A DNA stretch of 64,000 nt from Beroe forskalii (taxonomy: Eukaryota > Ctenophora > Nuda > Beroida > Beroidae), in contig WFMF01000022.1 in NCBI GenBank assembly GCA_011033025.1, forward strand, positions 248,001 to 312,000, read 5' to 3'. This document shows, one piece after another, positions 11,017 to 22,466 of the stretch (positions within the stretch are counted from its first letter, which is position 1; the number at the start of each line of letters is the position of its first letter). Below the pieces are notes generated by a model. It was not told where the DNA came from, made no database searches, and saw nothing but the letters and a program-made list of their open reading frames with translations. The translations under genes were made by a program, and so were the position numbers.

Positions 11017-12722
11017 ATGATTGGTCTCCACAGATGGTGTCTTAGATCCCCTTTCCGTAAGCAGTTGACATGCAAATACCTCCAATCTGCTCCTGAGCAT
11101 GAAGCAAAGCTCCCGAATACCCCAAAACCTCAATCCACCCCCTCCAAGCCCCTTCCTACACCACCCAGCTTTGCTGCACCCCAGCTCGTGAATGCAACAA
11201 ACTCAGTCCCTTCTACGTCGTGCAGCAAGAATTCCAAACTCTCCAATCCGAAACTTCAGAGTCTCGTTCTTTCGAACTTCCCCAAATCACAGCTTTGCTT
11301 TGCGTACGGTTCCAAAATACTCCATCAGTTGGAAAACCTGCCGGATGCTTCCACCATGACCGATCTGATCTTTGTGGTTAAGAACACGAGGCAGTGGCAT
11401 GAGGAAAACATGGCAAAGAACAAACACCACTATTCCCGGTTGATGCGGATGGTAGGGCCGGCTGGTATTAGTGTTCTGCAAAGCACTAAACCTTACTGCT
11501 TCTTTAATCCCTTCGTTGAGGTTGAGGGAGTCCTGTTGAAGTATGGTGTAGTGGGAGAGTCTCATGTCCTAAAAGGTGAGGCCTAGTTTTCTTCCTATAA
11601 TTATAGAGATCCATTAGCCAATCGTATTTTTCAAATAAAATTTCGTCTAGTTGCTGATAACTTCCAATAATATTAGTAATATCGTTTTCTGAAAAGCTTT
11701 CTAATCTCGTGTCTCACCTTGACAGATCTGCAACAATGGGATACACTCTACATCGCTGGTAGATTGCACAAACCAGTCCTCATATTGGACATGGACCCTG
11801 CCTTCAAGTCACAATACATCAAACTCAACCTAAGGTTTGTAAGTTTGAACAAAGTTACCCAATTCCTCGATAATATACTTCGCTACATCTTTTGCCAAAC
11901 TTCCTGAGTTTCGTGTTAAATAAATCGCTGCAAAATGACTTTGGATTGTATTTTGCATTATTAATTCCCTGCCCCTACCTCAGGTCCGCTCTGCACGCTG
12001 CCCTTCTCTTCCTGCCTGATCGGTTCAGTGACACCCAGCTCTTCTCTGTCATATCCCGGATATCCTACTACGGAGATATCCGGATGTATCTCAAGCTGGA
12101 GAACCCTAACAAGGTTCGCAACATCGTGGAGCCGAACGTTCCGCACTTCCGGGAACTTTACGAGCGGTACATCGACGAGTCTCCGTTTATCGAGAGGACA
12201 GACTACGGGTATTGCCAAGCTCCAAGGACTGAGAAGAACCTCTACAAGATGGAGCGGTATCTGCCGCCCAAGCTGCTTTATCTGCCGGAGGGGAACATCC
12301 ATCCCAAGTCCCGGGTCTTTAAGTTCGATAAGAACCTCGATCCGAAACACCAGCTCTTCAGGAAGGTAGCTGCAGGAGATGCCCGGTACTGTGAGGAACA
12401 ACTTCGGTTGATTATTATGTGGCCTTCGGTATTCCAGACTTTCAAAGGGCTCCTTTCGGCTGGCGTCGGTAAATCATGGAAGTACAGTGCTGCAAAACTG
12501 AAGAAATCTCAGGCGGGAAATGAAGCAGCGAAAGGTAGCAGCGTGGTGAAGTTTAAGCAGTCCGAAGTGGGCAGTTTGATGTCCAGTGACTACCAGAACT
12601 ACAAGCACAAGGAATCGAACATGGATCCGAATAACAGGAAAGCCTTCTTTGCAATGTGGTCCATGATGATCATCTTTATCATCTATTTCATCAACTTATT
12701 TGATCTGTGGGACAAATTATGA
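11017..12722 (+). CDS. TAMM41: Mitochondrial phosphatidate cytidylyltransferase TAM41/TAMM41, three exons
   Basis: Exons: 11017-11575, 11726-11834, 11984-12722 (TGA at 12720-12722); phases agree, 468 residues. The enzyme makes CDP-diacylglycerol from phosphatidate and CTP on the matrix side of the inner membrane, the first step to cardiolipin. The first ATG gives an Arg/Lys-rich presequence (MIGLHRWCLRSPFRK). The nucleotidyltransferase signature FAYGSKILHQ and the following TDLIFVV carry the expected catalytic Gly-Ser and Asp. WHEENMAKNKHHYS, KYGVV, LYIAGRLHKPV and the exon 3 block RSALHAALLFLP..F match the family. Unusual: a Pro/Ser-rich insert of about 60 residues before the catalytic core, and a C-terminal hydrophobic segment (MWSMMIIFIIYFINLF) that would be a membrane anchor; the human protein has none that I recall. 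Confidence 0.93.
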
Positions 12723-13102
12723 TGTGATAAAGATTAGGCTGGATTGGAGAACCTTTATAAGTTTATGAGTTTCTGATTATCACTGATTTGGTTGATTGCT
12801 CAGGTCATTCTCTGTCTAAATTGATTTTTGAACTTTTATATAACATTTGAGGAAATTTCTGAGCAAGTTATGAGTTATTATCAGAGATTGCTTAGTTCTA
12901 CCACTCCAATGGTTATCATTAAAACAGAAACGTCTGCATTTTCAATTTCTTTTTCCAATAATTTATCCCAAATAATCTATCTAATAACTTACCCCAATAA
13001 TCTATCTGATAATTTACCCCAATTCTTTCTTAATAACTTATTACGACTTACGTATCGTAATTTGATGGATCCATTGATCATTACATTTGCCTAGGAAAAG
13101 GA
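12723..13102 (+). other. Intergenic, AT-rich
   Basis: Contains a short imperfect tandem of AATAATTTACCCC/AATCTATC type units at about 12955-13040. No gene seen. Confidence 0.5.
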
Positions 13103-13752
13103 ATGAGTAAAAGAAAGATTGATGAAGAAGAAGAAGAAGATGACGCAAACGGGGCATCAGCAGGTATTTTACGCCTGTGATCATGATTCAGCACATTCAC
13201 GGTTTTGTGGTACCCCTTCCCCAGTAAAACTAAAAACTGTCTTTTTCGAACCATAAATCGCCATAATATGAGTTCTCCACCAAAAATGGTGAAATCTTGG
13301 CATAAGCCAGGCGACTGCCCCCTCTTGTGGCTGCAGTGAGGTCCCACTGCAGCCCTGATATCAGCCAGATTTCAGTATTGTCCCTTTTTAGTCAAAGTAT
13401 ACCCTATTTTGTACATCATTAATGGTGTTTTCCCATGGATGATTAAATTTCAAGGCATTCAGAATCCTGAAATGTCCGATTGAGTTTAAACTTTGCAGGC
13501 CATCCCTGTTAGATCCAAGTGAGATACTTAGACCTAAGTGCTAAACGAGTCGCGGAACTTCAAGATTCTTTGATTTCAGATTTTGCGGGTGAGGACGTTG
13601 TAGACGATGGGGAGTACGAGTGCGAGGATTATGACGAATGGGAAGACCCTGTGGAGGAGAAGGAGGAAGCAGCAGGCCCCAGTGGGAGCCGGGGAGGGGA
13701 AAGGTCTTCCGATGAGGAGTCAGATTTAAGAGAAGGCATTAATTCATTATAA
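13103..13752 (+). CDS. Putative acidic N-terminal exons, possibly the 5' end of GTF3C3
   Basis: An ATG at 13103 opens MSKRKIDEEEEEDDANGASA and reaches a good donor at 13164 (CAG|GTATTT). A second open stretch at about 13519-13752 encodes an acidic segment (EDVVDDGEYECEDYDEWEDP) and stops at 13750. TFIIIC subunit GTF3C3 has exactly this kind of acidic N-terminus, and the conserved GTF3C3 exons begin at 19206 on the same strand. The link is inference: I could not find a clean splice path between the two pieces, and the 13.5-kb piece appears to change frame near 13525. Confidence 0.3.
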
Positions 13753-13781
13753 AATTATCGGGCACATTGAGCTGATTTACG

Positions 13782-13881
13782 GTGGCGTGCCGAACTCATG
13801 CGTGCGCGGCTTTTCCGTGCGCGGCTCACTGCATGTCATTCACAGTTAGTGAGCCGCGCATATATGAGTTCGACACGCCAC
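13782..13881. repeat. MITE-like palindrome, about 100 bp
   Basis: Ends GTGGCGTGCCGAACTCAT (13782) and ATGAGTTCGACACGCCAC (to 13881) are near-perfect inverted repeats. An inner pair GCGCGGCTCACT / AGTGAGCCGCGC surrounds a short loop. Confidence 0.8.
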
Positions 13882-13889
13882 TGATATAC

Positions 13890-14849
13890 TTTTATATTAC
13901 TGCCGTGAACATTGGATTGATTACTTTGATATGGACTAGCTCGTGATTTGGCAGTGAAGCCCTACCGATGCTCTGGATTGTTCACACTTCACTGGCTGGA
14001 TATTTATATCGGAAAAGTTCACACTCTGCACACTTCTTCAATATTGTAGAATTTAAGTTAATTATCTGCGACGAAAATGATTCAATGTTCATCGTAATCA
14101 TATTGTAGGGAAGGCTTCCTGAGCTCGCAACGTGTTGGGCTGCGTGACGAGCTGTGAAGTGTCATTATTTCGTTAATTCGTTACACCTGCCGAATTTGAT
14201 ACTGTATTTGTTAACGTATTCATCCTAATATGTTGGGCCACATAACTCATATTCATACCCATTTTCCCATTAAATTTAGGAGGAATTTCTCAACGACCGA
14301 ACAGTAATGATGTTGGGTTTCGGATTTCAGGGATGAGAATTTTTGAGTTGGTGACATTTTCTAAGTGCTTTCCATTAAAATCAAATTGTCACTCCGTGCT
14401 GTTCTGCTGTGATCTAAGCCGTTGCTTTAGAAATCTTCAGGTTTTTTTTCGAAAATTCAGAAATTGAAATGTCAGTGGCTCTTTGCAGTTACTTTCCGTT
14501 TCTTCGTTCTTTTGTAAAACCTGCTTCTTGTGTTTTCTTCCGTTTGTGCAGTGTGCAAATATTTTATTGGCCAGTATTTTCGGCATTTTGAGAATAGTTA
14601 TAATATCATCATTATTTAAAGCATTTTTGATGATATCTATAAATGTCCAACCCGCAGACAGAAGTAAAATGAAGTTTCCCTCCTCTCGTACCACCCTCCT
14701 CCTGTCCACTCCTCCTCAGTCTCTCTGCTGGACAAAGTCACGTCTTCCTTAGCGGTCCCCTCTCCTCATCCTCCTCCTTTGAAACATGGTCCTCCTCCCT
14801 CTCCACTTCGCCCCCCACTCCCTCGTGGCCGACATCATCAGCTATCCAG
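13890..14849 (+). other. Spacer before the 7TM gene
   Basis: AT-rich, turning C/T-rich from about 14690 just upstream of the receptor start codon. ORFs here have no recognisable content. Confidence 0.5.
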
Positions 14850-15977
14850 ATGGTGACATCAGGGACTCCTCACGTCGAAACGGAGCAAGTTGCTACTACG
14901 ACAGAAGGAAAGGAGGTAGTTACTGAAGATGCGGTTACAAAGATCACAGAGGGAGTTGACCCAGTTCCTACCACTGAGTCACACAGGACACCCTCCCCCA
15001 ACTCCAGCTACGAATTCCACCAGGAGGAATGTGGTAGCAGCTCGTGTGGTAGCAGGCCGTGTGGTAGCAGCTCGTGTGGTAGTATCGTGGTACTGGGCTA
15101 CGTGTTGTGTGCCCTGATTGGCGTGGGAGTCATCAGCAACGTGGTGTTGTACCTGGTACACTGCCGAGCTAACCGTGACATCTCTGATCTGGTGCACGGA
15201 CTGGTGACGTTGTCAGACACCGCTACTCTCGTCAGTCTCTTCCCCCTCGCGCTGTACCTCGTGATGCACGAGTTTATCTTCAGCTCACTACGGATGTGCG
15301 AGGTGTGGTGGTCCCTCGTGCGGTGTCTGGCAGCTCTCAACACCTACCTGCTCCTACTCCTTCCCACCGTGTGTCTGCTGAGAAACACCCCTCCTCGACC
15401 TCTGCTCATCCTGAAAACCTGCATTGCAGGAATCATCGTCCTCTTCTCCCTCCTCCCCTTGGCGATGACGTCATCACTACGTCGCCATGGTAACTTGGTG
15501 TGCCAGTCAACTGGTGTTAGTCCTCTGCAGATCATTGCAGATTGTACGCTGCTATTGTTGACAATCCTGGCTGGAGTGCTAGCTGTTGTCTCGGCAGTAC
15601 TGTACAGGAGAGTTCAGGAGTATTTAGCTGTCCGACAAACGACCAAAGCTCCCAATAAAGGATCCCCCGACAAAGAGAGCTCCTCTCCTCCCAGCAAACA
15701 TCGGAAAGCACGTGCAATTTCAGGGGTTGTCATGGTGAATTTAGCCCTAAAACTCCCATTTTATGTGGTAGAGGGTGCTGGACGTTACCAACTTTTATCC
15801 ATGTCATCCACTGGCATTAACGTAGTTATAATTCTTTTTGTTATCTGTACCGGGATTATCAATCCTGTTTTATATGCTGTGTTACAGAGGTCACATGGCA
15901 AATTGAAGGAAGATTCTGTTAAGAAAACCTCTGATTCAAAATTTCCTTCCTGTAATAACATCAACACTGCTGTATAG
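14850..15977 (+). CDS. Seven-transmembrane receptor (rhodopsin-like GPCR type), single exon
   Basis: 375 residues, ATG 14850, TAG 15975-15977. A Thr/Glu-rich N-terminus is followed by a Cys-Gly-Ser repeat (CGSSSCGSRPCGSSSCGS, about residues 61-78). Seven hydrophobic segments follow: VLGYVLCALIGVGVISNVVL, the DLVHGLVTLSDTATL helix, CEVWWSLVRCLAALNTYLLL, LILKTCIAGIIVLFSLLPL, IIADCTLLLLTILAGVLAVV, ISGVVMVNLALKLPFYVV, and VVIILFVICTGIINPVLYAV. TM1 has an Asn, TM2 an Asp (SDTAT), TM7 an NPVLY, and the Cys at the start of TM3 can pair with the ECL2 Cys (LVCQSTG): the class A pattern. TM3 lacks a clear DRY (LLRN instead). The third loop is short and Lys/Ser-rich. The ligand is unknown. The gene lies between the putative GTF3C3 exons, so it may be intronic. 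Confidence 0.85.
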   Translation: MVTSGTPHVETEQVATTTEGKEVVTEDAVTKITEGVDPVPTTESHRTPSPNSSYEFHQEECGSSSCGSRPCGSSSCGSIVVLGYVLCALIGVGVISNVVLYLVHCRANRDISDLVHGLVTLSDTATLVSLFPLALYLVMHEFIFSSLRMCEVWWSLVRCLAALNTYLLLLLPTVCLLRNTPPRPLLILKTCIAGIIVLFSLLPLAMTSSLRRHGNLVCQSTGVSPLQIIADCTLLLLTILAGVLAVVSAVLYRRVQEYLAVRQTTKAPNKGSPDKESSSPPSKHRKARAISGVVMVNLALKLPFYVVEGAGRYQLLSMSSTGINVVIILFVICTGIINPVLYAVLQRSHGKLKEDSVKKTSDSKFPSCNNINTAV

Positions 15978-16727
15978 TTGAAAAACTTCCAATAGTGCCC
16001 TAAGGGATCGTTCACATATTACTTAATCAATTTTTGGCCATTTTCAACCCCTTCCCTCGTGATCAAACCTAATCAAAGCCGGGGAGCCCCCCATCTCATG
16101 GCTAACCTCCCCACCCCCACCCCGCCCCTGACCTACTTGAGTAGACAATGAAGGAAATTTACATAATTAATACTTGAATGCTGATTATTTTTTAACTTGT
16201 GAAAACTTAGAAAATATTTAGGAAAATTTTGTAAAATATTGCTTTGGAGGCGGTTTTCTGAAAATTTTGCCAAAAAATACCAAGGATTTGCGGCAAAAAT
16301 TGTGCCGAAAATTGGATACTTTGATTACGTAATCATTTGAAAACGCGCCCCTCCGGCCTCCCCCTAGATGATAACGTAATATGCAAACGATCCCTAACAA
16401 AGTTAATTCACAATTTCAAAGTTAAGAGACCATTAATAAGTCTTTTCTGTATTTGCCGCCCACAAATACAGACAATGGGCGAAATTCATGTTTGCATGTG
16501 TTTTCATATTGAATTCATTATTGTTATCGAGAGGATTTAGATGTGTATTTCAACTGAAAGCAATCTTAGATTATTAATGAATGATCAACCAAGTTCCAAA
16601 ATCTATCAATCATCATCAAAAACGTTTTTTTCTCGTACAAGCTTGGTAGTGCCAATTCGTCATTTTTGTGTGTCCATGTTAAAGATCATGAGTCTCAGCT
16701 ATTACTGGATTATCTGGACCCATTTCA
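15978..16727 (+). other. Spacer, no gene seen
   Basis: AT-rich sequence with a C-rich patch near 16080-16140. Both strands carry only short ORFs without domain signals. Confidence 0.5.
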
Positions 16728-16814
16728 GGACTAAAGATTGGTCTACTGGTGCGTGGAGGAGTTACGAGGTCACCAAGGGGAGAAAGTAGTAAGAAGAAAA
16801 AGAAGAAGAAGAAG

Positions 16815-17816
16815 ATGAAGAAGAGGCCTTGGGATGAGCTCAGTGAAGAACAGCAAGAGAGTATCCTTAGAAACGCTAAAATACGACGGGATAGGAAGAA
16901 AGAAAGGAAACGCCTGAAAAAGCAGGAATTACTCTCTGGTAACGATTACGCAAAACCTGAAGCGAAAGATACAAAACCTGAAATAGAAAGTGCAAAACCT
17001 GAACTAGAAAGTGCGAAACCTGAAACAAAAAGTGCAAAACCTGTGACGAATGATGACTTTCCCTTACTTCACAGCTTTGCTGAAGGGGTTCCCAAACACC
17101 CCTTGGAAGAAGATTCCCGCCGTAATGATCATGGGAGACAGATCACCAATTGGGTAAAATGCCCGGATAGGGAACCTGTCGATACTGAAGCTTCTCGGAA
17201 GGGATTTGCACCTGCGCACATAGTGCCTCCAGAGGAGGGCACTGTCCCTGCCCCTGCCCCGCTGCCCATATCTGGTGGGAACTGTGGACCACCGCCTTTG
17301 ACCATATTGAAGAAGGAGGGTATAACAGTTTTCGAGGATGTGGACGCTATAAGGCGGCTTCTTGTTCAGGCTGCATTAGCTTTACCTGCTTCCTCTTCTT
17401 CAGCAGCCACGGCCCATCCTATTCATGTTGAGAAGCTCTTCTTCAGAAATGGACGCGTTTTAGCCAATCTCGCGAATGATCGGGTCGGTTCTTTCGTTGA
17501 GCAGGCGCTGGCGGGAAGTCAGTTTATGATCGTGAGCAGCACCGGCCATGTTCGCATGGCTGTCTATAATGTGGACCATTTTATTGCAGACTGCCCTCCA
17601 GACACCTTCCTCTCGATACTGAGCAAACCTTCCATCAACCCTGGTCTTCCAAATGGTTCATTCTCCTTTGTATCTCGTGGCAGAGTTGTCGATGACCAGT
17701 GGGCCTACTATTTAGATGTGAGAATGGATGGTTACTTGTATCTCCAGGAGCGAGGATACCAGCTGCACATGCCAGTTGGGAAGGTTACTCTCTATCATGC
17801 TAGGAGGTGGAAGTAG
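16815..17816 (+). CDS. Unrecognised protein, basic N-terminus, KPE repeats
   Basis: I do not recognise this protein. The frame is open from a CATTTCAG acceptor-like site at 16727; the first ATG is at 16815 and the stop is at 17814-17816. From that ATG it has about 333 residues. It starts with MKKRPWDELSEEQQ and a Lys/Arg-rich helix (KIRRDRKKERKRLKKQ), followed by five imperfect repeats of AKPE.(K/E)(S/D) near 16950-17045, then a Pro-rich segment. The last ~130 residues are a folded-looking domain (VEKLFFRNGRVLANLANDRV ... WAYYLDVRMDGYLYLQERGY). Such a basic start plus a C-terminal domain could be nucleic-acid binding; that is a guess. The upstream AAG/AAA run would extend the basic tract if an earlier exon joins at 16728. 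Confidence 0.5.
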   Translation: MKKRPWDELSEEQQESILRNAKIRRDRKKERKRLKKQELLSGNDYAKPEAKDTKPEIESAKPELESAKPETKSAKPVTNDDFPLLHSFAEGVPKHPLEEDSRRNDHGRQITNWVKCPDREPVDTEASRKGFAPAHIVPPEEGTVPAPAPLPISGGNCGPPPLTILKKEGITVFEDVDAIRRLLVQAALALPASSSSAATAHPIHVEKLFFRNGRVLANLANDRVGSFVEQALAGSQFMIVSSTGHVRMAVYNVDHFIADCPPDTFLSILSKPSINPGLPNGSFSFVSRGRVVDDQWAYYLDVRMDGYLYLQERGYQLHMPVGKVTLYHARRWK

Positions 17817-19205
17817 CCTCCTGCTTCATGCGGGTCAGAGGGGTCTTCACGAGGGTCAGAGGGGTCTATTGGGGGAGTTATAGATTTGGAATGTACAGTT
17901 ATATCTTGTATCACCGATATGATAATGGGAGTGTTTATAACCTTCTATTTCTTTTTAACCATGGCACTTTCTTTTTATTGGATTTGTAGCACGAAATTTC
18001 GGGCATCATTTTCACGTAAATTTAGAGCCTTTAAGTAATCATCATAATACGTCATCACTTTCGGCCATTTTAACCCCCCACTCTCTATCATCATATGCTG
18101 ACGTTAGCCTTAACCAAACCCCCTCCTTGAAAAGACATCTTTAGTGAGGCAGATTTTCGCTTTAAATGTTTTATTGGCAACAATGGATTTAACAGTTTCA
18201 TGAAGTAATAATTCAAAAGTAGCCACTTTCATGACTTGTTAAATGAGTAAAAAGCTATAAAATAACAGTTTTGAAATTGGAAATTTGGTTTTTTTGGAAA
18301 CCCCCCCCCCCCCCCGGCCGATGACGTTATATGTGATAGCTCCCTTATAGATATGGAGCACACTGATTTTGAGCATGGTAATGGATATATTCTCAAACCC
18401 TTCTGACCCGGAATCGGGGTCAAAACATCAATGACCCTATCATAGTGACACCGGCCCTTTTGGCATGACACAAAAGATGCATGGAACATTGGTCGTTTGC
18501 AGAAGCAACAAAGAAGACCTCGGACTTTCGGCAGTGATTTCGGCACCTCATCATAAGCCGACGGCTCGTGTGTCAACGTGTCAAATCCCACCTGCACGTT
18601 TTGGAAGGAATGAAGGATCGAATCTGCTTCTGCAACGCAGTGGTCATTCCTTCCCGGACTACATGGGAGCAACTGGCATGGCTGACAATCCGACGAAAGC
18701 ACTTCTCACTGCCGCAGTGACTGAATCCTGAAATCAAGTGTAAGATCGTCTTTTCTGTTTTGATGTGGCTTATAAAGTTGTTTTGATGTGGTTTATCTCA
18801 AAAAATGGATCTGTTACTTTTAACTTGACAAGGTTTTTGCCAGTAAATAATTATCCTAACTCTGGCAGTGCAGGTTACTTAGGTATTTTGACTAATAGTA
18901 TAACTGTGCTGAACTTTAGGCAGGTATGGTACGATTCTAGGTTTGATTCGTTTACGCGACTAAGCAAATTTCCCAGATCATATCTCCCAGTTCAAAAATA
19001 ATCCATCCCCAATGAATGGACATTCAAAATATGAATGAAATGAATTTAAAATGACTGTTAATCTCTTACGCATATGCGTACAGATCGCTCATTCATTTTA
19101 ATGTGACATGCGTCTGTTTTTGCGCGCGCAATACTGAGTATACAGTTAACTTACTGTTATTATTTTAACTAAATTATTGGATTTAAGCACCTTCCATCCC
19201 TTCAG
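17817..19205 (+). other. Spacer with poly-C tract
   Basis: A run of about 17 C at 18299-18317. ORFs on both strands around 18230-18730 overlap each other and lack any recognisable motif, so I do not call a gene. Confidence 0.5.
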
Positions 19206-20354
19206 AGGAGGATGACGAGAAGGACACAGAGGATGTTAACTTTAACGACATGGTTCTGGACGAGGAGGCCCGCAGAGCAGTCAAATCCAAACGAGGCATC
19301 AAACACGGAAAGGAATACTCGGATAGGTGCGTAAAGCTCCCATCAAACTGTAGTACTGTTCAAGTGTATTTGTAGCAATGCTTCGCGCCATGGTACGTTT
19401 ATATACATGGTAAATATATCGAATAAAACTCTAGTGAATTAAACCACCATTATTGAAGGGTTTTTAATGACAAACATTCACAACACCTGATCTCCCTATC
19501 TAGGTTGACGGAAGGGTTTAAGTTGTTGATGGGAGAAGCTAACTTGTGCGTTGCAAAGGAGACAGAAAAACTGCCATAAACATTTGCTTAGAGGTTTGAC
19601 GTCCAGCGGGATCTCATTTACTTTTTAAAGCTTTTAAATTTCTCTAAAAATGCTTAGATACCAGTGAGTTCCATTTCAAACATGAATTGTACTTTCCAGC
19701 TGTGCGATTATTGATAATTATATTTTTCAGATTATCAGGAACATTCCCGACTCCCCGGCCCCCTATGAGACTCTCTCAGTTATATTCGAGGAGGAGAACG
19801 ATCTGTACAAGTCCCTGCAGTATGGACTGGTATCTGCTCACCTCTGGCCCATGGACCCTCACAAATGGTAGGTTGAACTGTGTCCCAACATGTAGAACAT
19901 AATCGCGCACTAATTTCCCTTGTTCATTTGTTTATGCAGTGTATTTAGAAATCCTTAAGCCACTGTTTAGAAAGTTGGGAATTATCCCACTTTCCCTGCC
20001 CCAGCTCTGCCTCCTACCCGGCTCTGTTCTAGGTATGGTATCACTCCCTGCCTCCAACTCGCCTCTGTTCTAGGTACGGTATCACTCCCTGCCTCCTACC
20101 CGCCTCTGTTCTAGGTGAGGTCTCACTCCCTGCCTCCTACCCGCCTCTGTTCTAGGTACGGTCTCGCTGAGAAGTGTACGGAGCTGAAGGATCAGGAGAA
20201 CGAGAAGATCTGCATGGGGAAAGCGCTGAGGTACTCGCACCTCACCCAGGAACGAGGCTTCATCGAGGATATCCTCAGTTACTTCGTTAACCAATATATT
20301 AGGATCCTGAAATCTTCGCGGTATTGGCCAAATGCCAATACAGTGTGTGACTGA
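19206..20354 (+). pseudogene. GTF3C3: GTF3C3 (TFIIIC TPR subunit) N-terminal exons, incomplete, one frame break
   Basis: Exons: 19206-19326, 19504-19593, 19731-19867, 20156 to about 20285. They encode an acidic stretch leading to FNDMVLDEEARRAVKSKRG, then RLTEGFKLLMGEANLCVAK, then IIRNIPDSPAPYETLSVIFE..., LYKSLQYGLVSAHLWPMDPHKW and YGLAEKCTEL. This is the TFIIIC subunit GTF3C3/Tfc4 (family pattern LPRALRGLMGEAN...AYEPFSTLAMIYED...AAHLNPSD), a TPR scaffold that recruits TFIIIB for RNA polymerase III. In exon 19504-19593 the frame must change by one base at GCAAAGGAGAC to continue as GDRKTAINICLE, and the exon is one base short of the phase its neighbours need. After TPR 2 the frame runs into a tandem repeat and stops at 20354. 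Most of the protein (later TPRs) is not found in the window. Confidence 0.8.
19992..20155 (+). repeat. Tandem 41-bp repeat containing a 3' splice site, four copies
   Basis: The acceptor CTCTGTTCTAG|GT occurs with its final G at 20032, 20073, 20114 and 20155: exactly 41 bp apart. Each copy carries CACTCCCTGCCTCC-type pyrimidine sequence, so each is a plausible acceptor. The last one joins the coding exon at 20156. Confidence 0.9.
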
Positions 20355-20965
20355 ACGGTCAACTAGTGTGCTCATGATTAGTTAATATCGATGGGGGTGT
20401 CTATTAAATTCCTAATGAACTTCATAAGGCTGGATACTTAGATAAGGTCATTTTTCAATATAATATTTAGTCTCACTCTCGCTCGAAATATTTGCTAAGT
20501 TACGCAACACGATCGCGAAATTGCCGCATAAGCTTTTGAATCTGTCACACTATAATCCAAACAATTGTAAGATTTCTAGCACTGAAACACATCAAAAGTA
20601 CCGAATAACTTTATTATTGGCCAGATGCCAATGCAGTGTGCGACTGAACGGTCAACTCGTGTGCTGATTGGTTCATAACGATTCATATTCAAGTATTCCA
20701 TGTAAACATGGGGGAATCTATTAAAATCCTAATGAACTTCATTAGGCTAGATACTTAGATTTAAAGGTCATTTTTCAACACAATATTGAGTCTCACTCTC
20801 GCTCGAAATATTTGCTAAGTTACGCAACACGATCCCGAATTTGCAGCACAAGTTTTTAAATCTGTAACACTATAATCCAAACAATTGTAATATTTCTAGC
20901 ACTGAAACACATCAAAAATATATCGAATAACTTTATTAGCTAGGGCTAATATTATATCGAATAAC
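20320..20965. repeat. Tandem duplication, period about 293 bp
   Basis: The segment beginning TTGGCCAAATGCCAATACAG near 20324 recurs near 20617 as TTGGCCAGATGCCAATGCAG. Both copies contain GTCTCACTCTCGCTCGAAAT and ACACTATAATCCAAACAATT. The first copy supplies the last codons and stop of the interrupted GTF3C3 frame. Confidence 0.85.
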
Positions 20966-22007
20966 TTTATTAGCTTTGGCTCCGCAAACATTGGACACAC
21001 TTTATCCGCATAAATTCAACCGATTGCGTAAAAAACTCGCAATCCGATTGCAAAGTTGTAGTCATCCATTATGAGGACTGCAAAGGGGCCAGTGCTTATA
21101 TGAAAACCTAACGCTATTCATCCCCATTCCAAACCTCCACAACCTGTCTCCTCACTGCGAGACTGGAAAATGTTTACTGATTGCTCATCAGGCAAACGTT
21201 ATAAGGTTATACATCGAAAGGATAGTAAAAAGAATCGGTAGAAAGTGATAAGTTAGGAGATTTACAGTTCTTTGGCTCTATTTGGTGTCATCTGGAGTAT
21301 CAGCAAGTACTCAAAAGATTGAAGTTCAAACGATATAACTGATGCATGAGAGTTGTTATCAGAAACTTTGGAAAATCTTGTGATTATCGCCATCAGCTGT
21401 TTAGTGTCTCTACCCATACAAGTATGCAAGGTTTATTTGGGTTTTGTTGTACTGAAAGGGGAGAGAAAGATCCTTTGAGTGGTCTTGTCGTGTGAAATTT
21501 AAATTGGACGGACCATACATTCATGGGGGAACGGGACTCACGAGCATGGGAGCGCTCACCTCGGCCTGAAGTTCCCTCTCCTGCGCGTCGCCTGGGCCCT
21601 CGCTGGCCTGTCCCTCATTTATTAGTATTGAAGTAGTAGATTCATTTGTAAATTCCGCACAGGATGTGGATTATTTGAATCCGTCTAGGTCATTGCTTTT
21701 GCGACGAATGTGTTTATACAGCCAAAAGTTAGACTTATGACAATTAATCCTCGTAGAACCGTATCGCCTTACACAGCATTTTATTTTTAAGGTTTTACTT
21801 TTTTCCAACAGCTGAAACAGCCAATGACAGAAATCGGAGGATTCAAGTGTAATGAAGCCAGTGACAGTTAAGGAAGTTTAATCCATAATTCATACTTCAT
21901 TCGCTACTCATTTAAGCATTTAACCCTCCCGCATAGTTTCCTTTATACGCTCGGCTGAATGAACCGTGTGGCTGTGTAGGACGCAGGTGAGAATTCACGC
22001 CCTTAGC
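20966..22007. other. Gene-free stretch
   Basis: Unique-looking AT-rich sequence. No ORF or RNA signal supported. Confidence 0.5.
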
Positions 22008-22080
22008 ACGATAGGCAGGACCTGGAATGGAACCTTCAACCACTCGATTTAAAATACGATGCCTTAACCACTGCGTTACC
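22008..22080 (-). repeat. tRNA-like sequence with pol III A and B boxes (SINE or tRNA relic)
   Basis: On the minus strand from 22080: GGTAACGCAGTGGTTAAGGC fits an A box, and GGTTCCATTCC about 30 bases later fits a B box with one or two changes. The anticodon stem does not pair well, so this is more likely a tRNA-derived SINE head or a decayed tRNA than a working tRNA. Confidence 0.45.
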
Positions 22081-22407
22081 TGTGTATATGACTCTAACCA
22101 TCACACTGCGCTGAGCAAGGGAGTCAGATTGATAAGTCACTGTCTATAGTTGTGCCAAAAGTAACTGCTTCAGCAAAATACGACTAGCGTCGCCACCCCA
22201 AGGATAATTATTCAATAAAAAACTGCCCTTTGAAACTGGGTTGACTGTCACGTCACAATATAATCAAAGGATGAAAATTATAATGTCATGTGAGAATGAG
22301 TAATTATAAGAAAAGGTAAGACTTGGTGAATCGATCTTATCACGCCTTGACCATACTGAAAGCTTAATTATCACAAATAGCGCTAAATATAACACAGTCA
22401 ATTCTCT

Positions 22408-22466
22408 GAATCAGTCTAAGATTTATCAGAGCTTCAGAGACTCTGATAAATTTTAGACTGATTTAT
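22408..22466. repeat. Short hairpin
   Basis: GAATCAGTCTAAGATTTATC and its near-complement GATAAATTTTAGACTGATT face each other around a short loop. Confidence 0.7.

Noticed and set aside
18229..18731. Overlapping ORFs of 157 and 88 residues on opposite strands
   Set aside because: No motif, no splice support, one runs through the poly-C tract.
22008..22080. Functional tRNA
   Set aside because: A and B boxes are present but the anticodon stem does not pair.
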